Shown piece after piece: positions 1-12,648 of a DNA stretch of 64,000 nucleotides (position 1 is the stretch's first letter; every line of letters starts with the position of its first letter). A program made the position numbers and the translations under genes. The notes below the pieces were generated by a model. That model was not told the origin of the DNA and did no database searches. It saw nothing but the letters and a program-made list of their open reading frames with translations. Source of the stretch: Stratiolaelaps scimitus (lineage: Eukaryota; Arthropoda; Arachnida; Mesostigmata; Laelapidae); contig JABWDB010000004.1 of assembly GCA_019614645.1 (NCBI GenBank), positions 21,576,001-21,640,000 of the forward strand, in the 5' to 3' direction.

Positions 1-2498
1 GCGTTACGTGTGAAAGACCACCGTCACATTAAGTTAACAGGTTATAATCAATTATATGTTTGGAGTCTATCCCGAGTTGTCTCATCATCGTGGAGAATAA
101 CTCAGATGGGACGGGCTCTTGACGTCAAGCGGTTACGAGTGGAGTTCGAAAATTGATCGATGTGATTGTAGTGCGGATAAGGACTGGGAGGACCAAAGTG
201 GCGGAAAAAACAATGGGAAGGTTACGCGAAAATGAAAAGGAATATGACAGTTCCGAGTTGATTAATAAATAAATAAATAAAGTGAATGAATGAGCTTTCT
301 GCATTGTGTTCTGTTCTCTCTCGAACCATATTTCAGTTGCATTGTGACGCATGCTGAGGTGTCACCGAATAGGCTAAACGATCTGCCGTTGCGGGAGTGG
401 TAACTTAGATAAAACTTCTTCGGATACTAGTGCAGGAAAATAAATACCCGTGGCCTGTGGTCTGTTTGGCTAGAATGGCCGATTTCGCACCGTAACATAC
501 GTTCGGATGTTATCGAATCTGGTCGAACTCTCTGTTAGTGGGTCTGCCATTTAATAATCATCTTCTCTATTTTATGTGATGCGTAAGAAATATTAAATAC
601 CCGGGCGAAAGACAATATAGGGTGCAGTCTAATAATATGGGATACGACATATTGACGAAGCTTGCTACTCAAATCTTACTTCGTGTAGAACTTCGCGATT
701 GAAGTTAAACCAGCTAAGGACTAGAAGCCAGCATACAATATTGTATAAGTATTGCACACTTTTCACCTAGAACAAAATCTTTAAACAAACGTAAAAATGT
801 CGCTTCTCGTTAGAGAGCTCTTCCTGCTTAACGCGCTTGCCCGCGTTCTACTCATCACATACACGCTAAATGCAACTTAGCATATACCGCATATATAGTG
901 GTTCAATGACTACTCTTTATCTATCTCTCTCTTTCTGTCGGTCGCGTGTCGTCTTCACAAATTCATTGACACCAGATCAATCTCTAATCAACACTCCCTC
1001 TCGTTACCACTTCTACTATTATATTTTTCCACCATTACCACGGGCAGGGTGCATAGGCAAGAGGCAGTGGTGGCAGTATTTGCTTTTGTTGTGTTGTTTA
1101 CCCTGCCCTTACTCTCTGTGTGTCCAGCGAAGTTCACCGCTGTGTCGAATGGGAAACTCACGGCCACTGATAGCCCGGGAGATGACGCGGCGTGAGCTGT
1201 TGGAGCTCGGCATCAGGCCGAGCCGTGGCGAGGCCATGTGCAGTAACCATCAAACAACGAGCCTCATTCACCGTGTGTCGTCAGCACTTGACACAGCATT
1301 TGTCAATGTCGGATGTCCCGTATCAACGCGATGACAGCAGCGACAATGAATTGTGTATGTTGTTGTGCTATTAGCGCTCGCAAATAGCGTTGAAGCGAAC
1401 AGCCAGCAACACTGGCCCTGCTGCAACTACAGGTTGCGACGGCAGTGGTCGCACGCTTGCACACATTGGCGATCCGCTCGATCAGAAAACCCGGGACGGG
1501 CTGAAATCGAGGATGAGGCTATGGACTCGACCAATAGACTCGCTATCGTGTTTAGCATCGAGCTAGCGTTGTATTGCATCTGAGGGGCTTTTGTTCATGA
1601 TCTTTTTCTACTTGGTGAGTGACGAAACCTGAAGGTCGGTGATGACGGTGGCAACTGCTACAAATATTTATACTATGATCCAATAGTTCTCTATACTTCT
1701 CAAGAGAGATTCGTCTCAGTGAAACGGAGGTAAAAAATGTAGTAGAAAGTCTCAAAAACAAATTTACAACAAAAAAAAACAACGAAAACGATATGTCTCA
1801 GGCTCGATTTTGTTGTACAAGCAAAGTTATATTTTAAAGCGAGTTCCCAGTTTGTCTCAATGTGACGGTCACCTATTTGTTAAACACTCATACCTCTCGG
1901 CAAGTGTTATTAGAAGATTATATAACAAAAAAAAGATCTGATCGATAATCTTCAAAATAAGCTGGCAGCACAAGCTGACATGATGTGATCTCTTTCATGC
2001 TTCAAGTATACGTGATTACTCGGATATTTACACCCTAAATAAAGGGTACATAAATAGTGTTGCATTATAAAATGTCAAACTGACGAGTAGCGTCCCTTGG
2101 ATGGCTGTATTCAACCCCTTGAGTAGGTGTTCACTCCTCACCCAGATCGTCGTCTGCAGCCTTCAAGTTTTGGAGTCTTAGCCCTTGATTGGTAAGACCT
2201 TGATTGACCTTGATTGGTTCTATGGGGGTTCGTCTATGAAATAAAATCGAACGAAGCTCAAGCTTCACCAAAATTCAATACATGAAATGCTTTTGCCTAC
2301 CGACTTCTAAATCGCAATTTGCACAATTATTTTCAAGCTCAAATCAAGCACGCATTGATCATCGTATTGGAGAAAATAAAGGTACGTATCGATTCAAGTA
2401 TAGCAAAACCCATTAGGACATTTGTCAATGGTAACATACGATCACTATTATTACTACGGACTTGATAAAAGGTGGTACTATTCGGTTGGACCTGTAGT

Positions 2499-2519
2499 AT
2501 ATATATATATATATATATA
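2499..2519. repeat. (TA)n microsatellite
   Basis: Uninterrupted TA dinucleotide run of about 21 bp. Confidence 0.9.
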
Positions 2520-4080
2520 GTCAGCAAAGTCGACACCATGAAATCCAGTTGCTGGTCGGTTCCAGTATAACCGTATAGATAGACTGATATACGGATGTTC
2601 AAAGAAGCTTCTCCATTTTCACTATACGAGTTGAGCAACACCTATTGTCAATTCTAATGCTTGAGGCCTTCGTTAACCTTGAATAAGGTTACTCAAAATT
2701 TTCTGGAAAAAAATCATAGAAATTTTGAAATTAAGAGCTCGTCGTCCACGGTCGCCACACCGTCATCAATCAGCTGTTAACGAACAGAAACCAGCAGAAC
2801 TAGCAGCCGTCGATCGTGCGCGACGATGATCTTGTGAAATATCGGCTAGCGCCTACCGATATGGACATTCTCATCGAGGTGCGACAGTTGCTGAGTATGT
2901 GCGTTTACGAAGGGGGAGCTATTTCTGTCGCCACTTCTGTTAACTAACTTCTGATGACTTCATCCGTCGGTCATCAGAGAAAGAGAAACGTCACCATAGC
3001 TGCTTGGTAGTAGTTAGTATCCCGACTGGCCACTGCCTATCGCGAAGTGCTTCCCTGTCAAGCAAAACGTAACGACTCGAACCAGGAGAAACAGAGCTAT
3101 GGCAGACCGACAAGCTCACTCTATCACTCAATATTACGCTGCACATTGTACTGTCGTGTCGTTAACAAATGCTGTCCCCCGTGGTGGACGGCGGGCGGCC
3201 AACGAGCGGCCAGCAGCCGGTCTCGTTTGGAACAGCAATCACCAGCTTCCGCCTCTGTATATAACAAGTGTCCGATAGACAAGGGCTTCTGACGAGACGG
3301 GGCCGACGGGATGGCTCGGGACGGCCACTTCCCGAGTAACAATAAGATATAGCTGATTTCTTCTTATGCCCACTTCGTCTAGCAAACCCAAGCAGCTGAG
3401 CAATTGGCTAAACGGCGTCTTCACATCGAGTCCTTATCAGCATGCCATGCGACGTGTTCATGACTAAGCAGACTCGAGATCGCTGAGGTGCGTGATCGTT
3501 ACGACGATTAAACCTCTCAAATGTAAATTTGGCTTTATGCTAATATCGACCATGGCGGTCGGCCGACTCTGCAGCGACGGATGGACTATACTAGGAGCAC
3601 ACTTGCATGATCACCACATATAGCTATGGCGCTCGGTTGGGCTAAATCAAACAAACAATAATGAAGCGGCTTAATCTGACATTGTTTTACAAAATGTAGA
3701 TTTATGTGTGATGAGCAAACGATGATCACGATCCACGACTGTTGAGAGAGACACGTGTGTGCCTCTTTGCCTCCATTTTGTGCTCGAAAGCATCGAAGTG
3801 TTCATTGACAAGAAGGAAACTTCTGGACGACGCAGTTGAGAACGAGATTCATCTGAAAAATAACTTGTCGATGAGTGCATTTCGAATTTTCTGCCCTGCA
3901 CAATGTGAGGTAGCTCGACGGGAGTATCCGTTTAGGGAGCGATCTTCTTTTATCTATCCAGCTTACACAATTATGAATTCGTGTTTACCATTCATGCTTT
4001 ATACGTGCTTTATTTACCAAACATAAACATATCACCGTATGGTGTTAATAAACAATGAAATATTGTTTATTAATAATAAT

Positions 4081-4083
<3 letters not shown>

Positions 4084-4117
<34 letters not shown>
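4084..4117. repeat. (TA)n microsatellite
   Basis: Uninterrupted TA dinucleotide run of about 34 bp, just downstream of an AT-rich stretch containing TTTATTAATAATAATG. Confidence 0.9.
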
Positions 4118-4118
<1 letters not shown>

Positions 4119-4305
4119 CAAATTCGCTTTATAGTAGTGGAACTTACTAAAACAATTGCACTGACTTATTATCATCATCATCCGTACATCAACCGCGGAC
4201 CACAATCGCAGCATGAGAAATCCGTCGAATTTTGGTCGACCACGTTTTCTCAACGATTAATATCGTCATAGTAATACCTAAAAGGTTAAGAGCTGAGGGC
4301 AGTCA

Positions 4306-4342
4306 CATAGGGCAACAGCTGAGGGTCAGCTCGGAAAAAAAA
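4306..4342 (+). repeat. Hairpin/A-tail short repeat (family B), copy 1
   Basis: The core CAGCTGAGGGTCAGCTC can fold as a stem of AGCTGA with TCAGCT around a GGG loop, and is followed by a run of eight A. The same core plus A-run recurs near 32222 and 38784. In this copy a second partial core (AGCTGAGGGCAG) lies just upstream near 4291-4302, so it may be a tandem or rearranged copy. I see no clear flanking direct repeat here. Confidence 0.6.
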
Positions 4343-6338
4343 CATTGAGATTGCTTGCGATACTTTCCCAGATCGTTGCCTGTCAAATTATATTCAACAG
4401 ATTATACCATAAGATGAAACTAATCTAAAACGCCTAAATAGCGAGGTGAATCACAGGGCTCAAAACGAAATCTCACGAACGGCTAAATCAATCATAGTTA
4501 ACTTTGAAAAGGCAACACGAACTTTACACGAGGAGAGGTCCGAGGTCGTGTGTACGTTGAGTTGATTTGACCGATAAGGGGGACATAATTTTTCTGCTGT
4601 CGAATATCAGTCGCGATATATTATAGTATAGTATAATAATACCAGCTAAGGCAGCCGCCAAATAGCTTCCATCTTCCTCGAGAGTTTTTCCGGGTCCGTC
4701 TACTGCGCGAGTTCGTAAAGCTGCGAGTGGCTCAGACGGTGTGTCTATTGTGCGATCGAGGGCCGTCAACGTTGCCATGCACCACTTCTCTAGGACACAT
4801 TGTAATTAGTTAGACATGTCATCATTAATTGTTGAGTAGCATTAGATCTGTTAGTATTAAATATATCATCACAGGCTTATGAGGATGGATCATGTTTAGC
4901 AAAGTGTGCCTTAACCGGTTTGCTAGCACACTATGACGAAATACCAGACAAAAGCGACACTTCTTTGTGTTAAACGCTGACTCACCGACGACTATGATTA
5001 TTGCCATTTAATCATCTTTGTACATTCATACAACTCGTTACGAGCGAGAAAACTGTCCATCTTCGAGCCGAATTTGCCGGGTGGCGGGACCACCAGTTCG
5101 AAGCCTGTTTCATAGCTATAACCCTGTCTGTAGGCTGGGACAACTCAATGAAAACCTGGCTAGAGCCGTCTGGCATTTTCATTAGTTTTATTAACTTTTC
5201 ACACTGAAATCAAATAAAAATAACTTGATCTTTCCTTGCTACAAATAGATGTCTCATGGTATTGTACTGACAACCCTCTGCCTATGAATTGCAGCGGCTT
5301 AGCTCAATTAACGAGCTACGGAATTTCTACGGTTATTTTTTTTTTGTATTCATTAGGCATTGCACTCTTCAACAAGCTCGTTCCGGCTAACAGCGCCGTG
5401 AATTGTGTTTCTAGTAAGTAAACTCATAAGGACGATAAGCGAGCAATCGGTTGAAGATACCCAGACATGCGACAAACCCTTCTCAGGATATTTCTCATAA
5501 GAGCGAGTGCAGATATAGGAAGCGTTGCTGCTGTTTGTTACGATTCAACCCAACCTAACCATTTAATGTTACATGGTGTAACCTTCGACCCGCGTTCGTT
5601 TTGCCTTAAATTTAACAACACGCACCTAAACTCAGGCCTAATTTCATCAGTGCAACTACCATCAATGCAGATATCGTAGCTATACTCGTATCATTGCCAA
5701 GCCGTCCCTAAACGGCCAAATAGGTAAGGACGAACTAATTAACACTCATAGAGAATCCGCCACGTATAGCTTCACTGCGAACCACACTGAAAAGAATTTA
5801 TCGGATTGTCGAAAAGCGGTCGATCCCTTTCAGCCTAAAAGGCGGCCAACACCCTGCTCGAAGGTCGACTGTTCTATTTGTCAAAACGTTTGCTCAATGT
5901 ACAAACGCGTGGACAGCAAGCAGCACTATATAGTTTTAAGCCTAGCTTAGATCGACTCTCGTTTTGAGCAATTCGCGCATTGGCAGCTCGCTCGCGTTTG
6001 GCAATTGGTCAGAGAAGAAGCGACATATCATCAGTTGTCAGCGTCCACATTTCCATCCTTGGCGCAGTGCCGCCCCATATACATAGACGTATCAGCATAC
6101 TACCTCGAATGTCAGCTCGTCGATATTTGCTCAGCGCACTCAAGGGGACCACTGGGAACCGATCACTATTGTGATCTATGTGTTCTATAGAGTCAAAGCT
6201 AAAGGATCTTCATCACGTCCACTTGTGTCAACCTCCCTTCGTCAGTAAGGTATGGTTTAGCTGGCATATTGTTGCTGGCATCATTCGTTAAAGGATTTCC
6301 CCTAACTTGCTCACGTGGCTCACGTCCAAGGGCGTATA

Positions 6339-6357
6339 CACACACACACACACACAC
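6339..6357. repeat. (CA)n microsatellite
   Basis: CA dinucleotide run of about 19 bp. Confidence 0.85.
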
Positions 6358-6954
6358 CCATGTGACTGATATACGGGGTGTGTAAAAAACATTCGTGAAT
6401 AGGACGAATCGTTAAATGAACTGTACGAACGACTCTTGAATAAGTAAGCATCGTATGTATATATAGGTACATACTGCTTACATATGTTATTCTAATTTGA
6501 TGAATTCGAAGAATAAGTAGCTTTTTGGTGAAATACATATATGAAGATGTTGTGGCAGAAATCTATATGGATCATACGTCAATGATTTCGGTGTTAAATC
6601 TAGCGTACATTGATGGATTGAGCTATTCGACGAGTTTACAGCAAGACAGGGCGTTTCGTCTCGTACACCTGCGATAGTGATATTCCTCCACCGTATTATG
6701 TCCTCATATGCTTGCAATTGCTTGCAACTCGCAGTATGTCATATAAATATATTCGCGTTGCGGACAATTTTGCCGTGCGGCACCCGTTCTAAACAATTAT
6801 TTCAGTGACAACCGGTAATAGCGAATCGCGCAGAATTATGCTAGTGGTAAGCCTCACCGTAGGTACCCACCGGAAGCTCATATTTCGATGAAATCTTCCT
6901 TATCTATATTAAAAGATTAGTACCGAAGCATGTCCAAGCGCAAATTATGAGTTC

Positions 6955-6960
6955 TTTATT
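6955..6960 (-). terminator. Candidate polyadenylation signal of the SLC22 gene
   Basis: The plus strand reads TTTATT, so the minus strand carries a canonical AATAAA. It lies about 110 bp beyond the stop codon of the minus-strand transporter gene, a normal distance for a 3' UTR. Confidence 0.6.
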
Positions 6961-7069
6961 TAGTTAGCTATCTATACGAATCTCAATTAATGAGGCATCG
7001 CCTCTCGCGGAGTTTCCGTTCAGAGGACATGAAGGCGGCGGCGACGACGACGAATTCCCCGGCACTGTT

Positions 7070-8764
7070 CTAGAATTTCGTGCTGTCCTCGGACACCTCG
7101 TCAATGGCAGTGGTCTCCTTGACTTGCCGTTTCTCACTAGCTGTCCCCACCGCTACTGAGCCCCGTCGATACGCCCTGATCGACGCCCGCCGAATTTGCG
7201 TGGCGATCTCGGAGATCCTCCTCGAAAGACGCGTAAAGATGCCGTCGTCGAGCGCCTTGTTCATCGTTTCGGGGAGAGCCAACGTTGCCACGGCACTTAG
7301 CAGGCTCATCGAGCCGTACAACAGCGGCAGCAGTTGGGGGTGAACCTTCGGCAGATAGTAGCGCCCGAACGGGTCGACCGTCGACGCCAGCCGATACATC
7401 AGATCGCAGAAGCCAATGCCGACGTTGCGCAACGGCGTGGGGTAAATCTCGGCACTGTACACGGGGTAGATTTGGGTGAAGGCAGCGGACGCCGACCTGA
7501 TCAGGATGACGGCGGCCATCTGGATGACAAACTGATTCTCGTCGGCGGCGACCTCCTGCCGAAACGCCAGCATAAAGAAGCCGGCGGCACCCAGCAGCGC
7601 CGTCACCAGTATGATGAGCTTGCGGCGCATAAACTTGACGCCGACGGCGACGAAGCTGATTGCGATCAGCTCGCCGACGATTGGTATACAAAATGATATG
7701 TGGGGATTAGTGCCAAGTGATGTCGACATGAATGTCGCCGAGTAGAACAGGATGCCGAACGTGAAGCAGAGATACCACAGGATGAGGGTGCGCGGTGCCA
7801 TACTGCGATCGGTGTTAGGCTTCTTCTTCAGTAAATGGAGTGCATTTTTCGACGGCGTCGAACGGAGGTTTTCATATTTGCGCCGAATCGCCGGTAGGTG
7901 AAAGTCGACCTTTGTTCGGGGTATCTTGTTTATGCGGCTGATCCGTTCGATCATCTCGATGCCTTCGTCGATGCGTTTCTGCGACAGCAGCCACCGGGGT
8001 GATTCCCACACGTAGAACAGGAACGGAAGAACGCCAATTGCCGGCCCACCGATAAGGCCCTGTAGGTATCGCCAGCTATCGCTGTAATAGCCTGTCGCTG
8101 CTACGGCGATCATGCCGAGATGAAATCCGTACCCGTTCAGCAGCGAGAACGTCCAACGGTACGACGGTTCGATGGCTTCGATAAAGATAACGATCGAAGC
8201 CTGGATACCAATTTTCGACACTGATGATAGGAAACGGCCAATGTTGAAGATGGCAAAATTACTCGTTGCCGTGGCGGCGAAACAGGAAACTGCGCAAAGG
8301 ATCATCCCGAGATAGACAGCCGGCTTTCGCCCGTAGTGATCACTGAAATGGCTAAACACGATGTTGCCGACGATCAAGCCAGCCATTGATAACGCTTGGG
8401 GAAACGGCTTAAGGTGGTCATTGTGACAGACGAGGTTCCACTGTTCGAGTATTGTCGATTTATGCACAGAATGATCATATGTCCATGAGGTACACTCGGT
8501 AAGGTGGACGCCACTTCGATTCGTAAATATCTTACATGATCGGTCGCTTTCACTCAGCAGTTCGTACAGATCAGGATCCTGGGGTTGACTGCAATTGAAG
8601 CTGACATCCGGTGGCAGCATAAACGCCATAGCCAGCTGTCCGAAGGCATTGAACACGGAGTTCGTAAATATGACGGCGAGGATTAACCAATGCCAAAGGC
8701 CGACCCGACCGATTAGATCGGTGAGTTCGCCGGACGGCTCCTCGCCCCGTTCCGGGTGTCGCAT
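7070..8764 (-). CDS. SLC22-family organic cation/anion transporter, intronless
   Basis: Major facilitator superfamily protein of 564 residues, expected in the plasma membrane with 12 helices, moving organic ions such as carnitine, amines or carboxylates; the substrate cannot be read from sequence. The first helix is near residues 24-44. A large extracellular loop follows, with two N-glycosylation sequons (NCS near 57, NRS near 82), several cysteines and the family hallmark WNLVC. Next come an MFS motif A-like stretch ending SDHYGRKP (about 141-148), ESPRWLL at about 254-260, the pre-helix 11 stretch PTPLRNVGIG ending near 451, and PETMNKALDD near 498. Length is typical (530-600). The first ATG (8764) sits in a good GCCATGC context; the frame stays open upstream only from a GTG at 8845, so 8764 is preferred. 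Oddities: no introns, His instead of the usual Arg/Lys in motif A, and three RRxS sites in a basic cytoplasmic tail. Confidence 0.93.
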   Translation of the reverse strand: MRHPERGEEPSGELTDLIGRVGLWHWLILAVIFTNSVFNAFGQLAMAFMLPPDVSFNCSQPQDPDLYELLSESDRSCKIFTNRSGVHLTECTSWTYDHSVHKSTILEQWNLVCHNDHLKPFPQALSMAGLIVGNIVFSHFSDHYGRKPAVYLGMILCAVSCFAATATSNFAIFNIGRFLSSVSKIGIQASIVIFIEAIEPSYRWTFSLLNGYGFHLGMIAVAATGYYSDSWRYLQGLIGGPAIGVLPFLFYVWESPRWLLSQKRIDEGIEMIERISRINKIPRTKVDFHLPAIRRKYENLRSTPSKNALHLLKKKPNTDRSMAPRTLILWYLCFTFGILFYSATFMSTSLGTNPHISFCIPIVGELIAISFVAVGVKFMRRKLIILVTALLGAAGFFMLAFRQEVAADENQFVIQMAAVILIRSASAAFTQIYPVYSAEIYPTPLRNVGIGFCDLMYRLASTVDPFGRYYLPKVHPQLLPLLYGSMSLLSAVATLALPETMNKALDDGIFTRLSRRISEIATQIRRASIRAYRRGSVAVGTASEKRQVKETTAIDEVSEDSTKF

Positions 8765-9260
8765 GGCTAGATGAGTGACAGCTGCAGCAGCACGAGCACC
8801 GAGCACAGGTGCCCCCACTGTTTCGGTTATGATTACTACTAGCACCTACACCACTACTACGGTGATGATGACGCCACCTCCCTTCGCAATGAGTGGTGTC
8901 GAAAAGCTTCCCTGATCTGGGCGCTGATGGCGGCGGCGGCGGCGGCGGCGATGTCGAATCGTTCCCAGCAAGCCCAGAGTTCCGCTGGTTGCACTGGGGC
9001 GGAGTCCACCTGCCGGCGAGCATCACTGATAGTCCTCGCCACGCCACCTGAGCTGCGTGAGTCCACCTGCCTGACCTTGCCAACCAGAGCAACCACCGGC
9101 CCGCCCGGCTTCCTCGGTATTCGGGATCAGATCCGCGCTGCGCGTGCCAACCACCGTTGCCAGCTCGGCCGCACGACGGCAGCTACCAGCGCAATCCTCA
9201 AATAGCCCCCATAAACGCGGACACACACTCGGAGAGAGATCGCCTGCGGTCTACTCTTAG
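8765..9260 (-). promoter_or_regulatory. GC-rich leader/upstream region of the SLC22 gene
   Basis: This stretch immediately upstream of the transporter ATG is clearly richer in G and C than the rest of the neighbourhood, and carries a GGC trinucleotide run at 8928-8951. Overlapping open frames exist on both strands, as expected from GC-rich sequence with few stop codons, and none resembles a known protein. It probably contains the 5' UTR and core promoter. I could not place a TATA box or initiator with confidence. Confidence 0.4.
8928..8951. repeat. (GGC)n trinucleotide repeat
   Basis: About eight consecutive GGC units in the presumed 5' leader of the minus-strand transporter gene. On the transcript strand they read as GCC. 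Confidence 0.85.
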
Positions 9261-10433
9261 CAGGCCGTCGGTCCGCCGGTCAGCCAGCGAAGGAGACAAG
9301 CAGGTCGCGATTTCATCGAGTTCACGCGACTTGCTGTGTTATTCCCCAGATACAGGCATAGGTTTTATGAAAAGGAATGCAACACCATTCTGAATTGGCA
9401 AGTGGATAGGTGGAACGTGGACCACTATGTGGCAAGCATAGTACAGGCATTGAGTTCGTCGGTTGCTGCCGTCGTTGTTATTACTATTGTTGTCGTTCTT
9501 GTTGTTCGTTTCATTGGTGGCATTTTGATAAAAGGATTGTTCTGGTCATTTTCACGGCTGATGCTGTTGCCGCCGCTGGCGTCGCCATCGCCACAGCCAC
9601 CCCCGGGTCGGCTTTCCGGTGAGACGAATACTTCAATGTCGAGGTGCTCCTTTGGCAACGACGAGAGCTGAGCTATTCCTCTCAATTTCGTTGAGAATCA
9701 GTTCTCCTTTCGTGAAGCCGATTAACCACTTACACTCCAGCGTTCTTGTGTTCACTTGCTCCGCCTCTGACTTCGAATCTCTGCGAGTTTCGCCACAGAC
9801 AGAGACACAGATAGACGAGCCCCAAACAAGCACACCACCAACGCCACTCACGCACCGACTTGCACACGTGAAGGCACGTATATACACCAGTGCCGACAGC
9901 TGACCAATAGCGAGGCCTGTCCAACGCACGGCAGCCGGCTGCAGCAATTAGTGCGGCCGGAAGATACGATCAAAGCCCACTGAAACAAATAGATGCTCCC
10001 ACTTTTCGCCACAGGTTATTATGCCCGATTGGGTCTTGGCGTAGGTCAGCGCTGTGAAGGTGGAGCTGCGCGTGGTAAGACGATCGCGAGGTGGAGACGG
10101 ATGACTCCACTGGCACTCCGGTGGCTGTTCGGCTTGCCGGCTGGATCAGTTCTCCCAACGGAGAAACGCAACGATGACTGCGATAGCTACGCTAGCCAAG
10201 CTGCGTGCCACTTCGGCGTCGAGACAGCGCCGACGACTGAGTGCCCTTCGCTCGGCGAGTGAGACAGCTTTTTCAACTAGCGTGGACGACCAGCTAGCTA
10301 GTAGTTGGTGGCGGTGGCGGCGCCAATGGCGGTGCTACTGGAAGGAGGACGCCAACAGAGCTAGCATTTGCCCCTATACTACGGCGAACGCATACAGAGT
10401 AAAGCACGTTCTAGTCAAGTTCAGAAAGTCCGC

Positions 10434-10464
10434 GGGGGTGGGGTGGGGTGTTGGATGGGGAGGG
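10434..10464 (+). other. G-quadruplex-forming motif
   Basis: Five guanine tracts (G5, G4, G4, G4, G3) are separated by loops of 1, 1, 8 and 1 bases. Using the closest tracts this meets the usual criteria for a stable parallel G-quadruplex. It lies about 1.7 kb upstream of the start codon of the divergently placed transporter gene. Confidence 0.7.
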
Positions 10465-11629
10465 ACAATGGTCTCATAAAAGCAGCTCCGCTGAACAAAA
10501 GGCGGCCAGAGGATCTGCAGGTGTGCCCCGTTCTGCTTATGACAATGCGACGTGGTAAGGCCCTGAGACACTTAATGCCTTGTCTAATAAATTGCTTGCG
10601 GAGCAGATTATGGATGATAGTAATAATAGCCATATCATATAGGATTAGGATTATTATTATTATTATTACTATCATCATCGGGGCCGTTTATTTGTCACTT
10701 ATGCAGGCAGGACCATGCGAGATTGTACAACCTTGAGAAGAATAAGGAATCGATGGAACAGGGGATTTTTTGAAAGACGATTACCAATTGAAATCTGGCT
10801 TTGAGTGCATGAAAATCTTATGCTCTATATATTCAACCTATGAAGGTACTGTGATCTCCTAGTTTTAATATTGAGCCCTGTACTGCGTATGATGACACTT
10901 ATTTTTACTTATTACCTATCTACGAGGAGGAGGCAAGCGATGAAACAGATGCAGTTCCGCCGATAAAGAACGCGGAGAGCGGGCTTTAGAAACGGCTATA
11001 GTTAGAGGAGAGATTTAGACGTAGCATATCCATCTGGTTCGTCCGTTCGAAGATATATTAACATATCAGCTATCGATTAGCTTTTGCCTAGCTCGTTTTC
11101 GCCGGGTGGCTGTCGCTTCGTGCTGAAAGCAAACACATTTGTCTATTGCCAGATTGCGCATTGAATCTTGTGCAAATCCGCGCCACTTCGCCCCCACAGC
11201 CACCAACCTCGCTCTACCTGTTGATGACAGAGAAGGACTAACCGTGCTGACGGCAACTAACACACGGCTGGCAAAAGATTTGCTTAGGGAAAGAGAGAAA
11301 CGCTCTTCCAAGGACTCGTTTCTTTCTGATTCCCGGACCGCCAGACACGTTATACTCATATAGGATGCCGCGAAAACAAGTGAAATTTCGACTCTTTGGC
11401 ACACCAGTCTAGTGCAATGTGGGCTTAGCAACAAAATGACCCACATCTTTTGTCGATATCTCATCTCTATACTCGACTTGTTCATGGGCGCTTCTCCAGG
11501 ATTGTGATAGCAGCGTTGATAATTGAAGATGTATCGCGCCCACATGGTTTGCGATTTGTGTCGTACAGCATCATCGCTGACGTCAGCTTCTTACGAATCT
11601 CATATCTCATTTGCCATATATCTAATATG

Positions 11630-11650
11630 TATATATATATATATATATAT
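11630..11650. repeat. (AT)n microsatellite
   Basis: AT dinucleotide run of about 21 bp. Confidence 0.85.
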
Positions 11651-12625
11651 CGAATGATTGATCCGCTAGATTGGTCCGAATAAGCCTACTGATATGAACT
11701 TCGTATTGGCTGTCACTGACTTGCTATTTCAGATATAAAAGATCGCCCCGAGATGGATCGGATTCGTAGATGGACAACCTTGAACAATATGGCTACAAGC
11801 AATTGATGAATGTGTGACTAGCTAATAAATGCTCATCTGATACACTTAGGTATACTTAAGTAGGTGTTAATAAATACGTTTCTGTTGCTTTACATGAGCC
11901 TCCAAATACGCGGTAATCATTCATCTGCGCATATCCGAGATGTTCACAATGTTCCGCGGCGATTGTTCGAACGTAGAGAGTTTACGGGAAGGCCCATCCC
12001 GAACGCGAACGACTGTCTAGCTGATGGCACGGAAATTCGCCGACTCATACGGTGTTCCTGCTGGAAATCTAGGGGCCAACTGCTACCCGTTTCTGCTGGC
12101 TGGTTCAAGTCCGCTGATTCATATGACGAGAGTCTAGTGGCCAGATGGTCTCGTGCGGGGGTCTACAGAGACATTAACGATCTCATCTATAACAAATAGT
12201 ACACCTTCCTGTAAGTTCTAATGGGGATCACAAACATGTGATGGTTTGGCAGCGTAGACGAAAAAGTGAAACCACATATCATTGTCTACCGTCTCCGTGT
12301 ATTTTTGTAGCTCGCGTGTTGATGTCTCCAGTCGTTCCGCAGTAGGGTTCGGCGGTGCGTTATACAATATTCGTATTCGAATTCAATGCATGTATTACAC
12401 TAAACCGTGTGTGAATTAAAATCCTATTTAATATATGATGTAATGCGTCTCTAAACAGCCATTCATATGTAAGGATCTGACTCGAGCGGGACATGGGAGA
12501 GAGCACCAATATGGAAAGAGTTGATGCGTAAACTATTGTTTTCACCAATTGTAAATATTGACGCAATAGTCGTGGAGTTAACTCTAAGTCTAGCTGTCGC
12601 AGTCATGGCATGGCCTTAGACATCG

Positions 12626-12648
12626 TATATATATATATATGTATATAT
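12626..12648. repeat. (AT)n microsatellite, interrupted
   Basis: AT run of about 23 bp with a single G interruption, followed by T-rich sequence. Confidence 0.8.

Larger units (their letters stand above)
1..6954. other. Intergenic region without a supportable gene
   Basis: All open frames here are short (under about 100 codons) and are scattered over both strands. None shows a recognisable domain or a convincing splice-bounded exon. The stretch holds (TA)n tracts near 2499-2519 and 4084-4117, a CA tract near 6339-6357, one copy of the hairpin/A-tail repeat near 4306-4342, and a cluster of three short CCTTGATTG-like words near 2180-2220. A short hydrophobic frame at 5236-5421 crosses a run of T and is probably not coding. 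Confidence 0.6.

Noticed and set aside
7137..7691. 184-codon frame overlapping the transporter on the same strand, and frames antisense to it
   Set aside because: Shadow frames of the GC-rich coding sequence. The SLC22 frame has all the family motifs.
8765..8845. N-terminal extension of 27 residues on the SLC22 transporter
   Set aside because: It begins at GTG, not ATG. The first ATG at 8764 has a better start context, and the protein then begins where SLC22 proteins normally do.
12095..12125. Possible tRNA T-arm (GGTTCAAGTCC)
   Set aside because: The flanking bases do not pair as a T-stem and no acceptor or anticodon arm is present. Similar words near 31950 and 23812 fail the same test.
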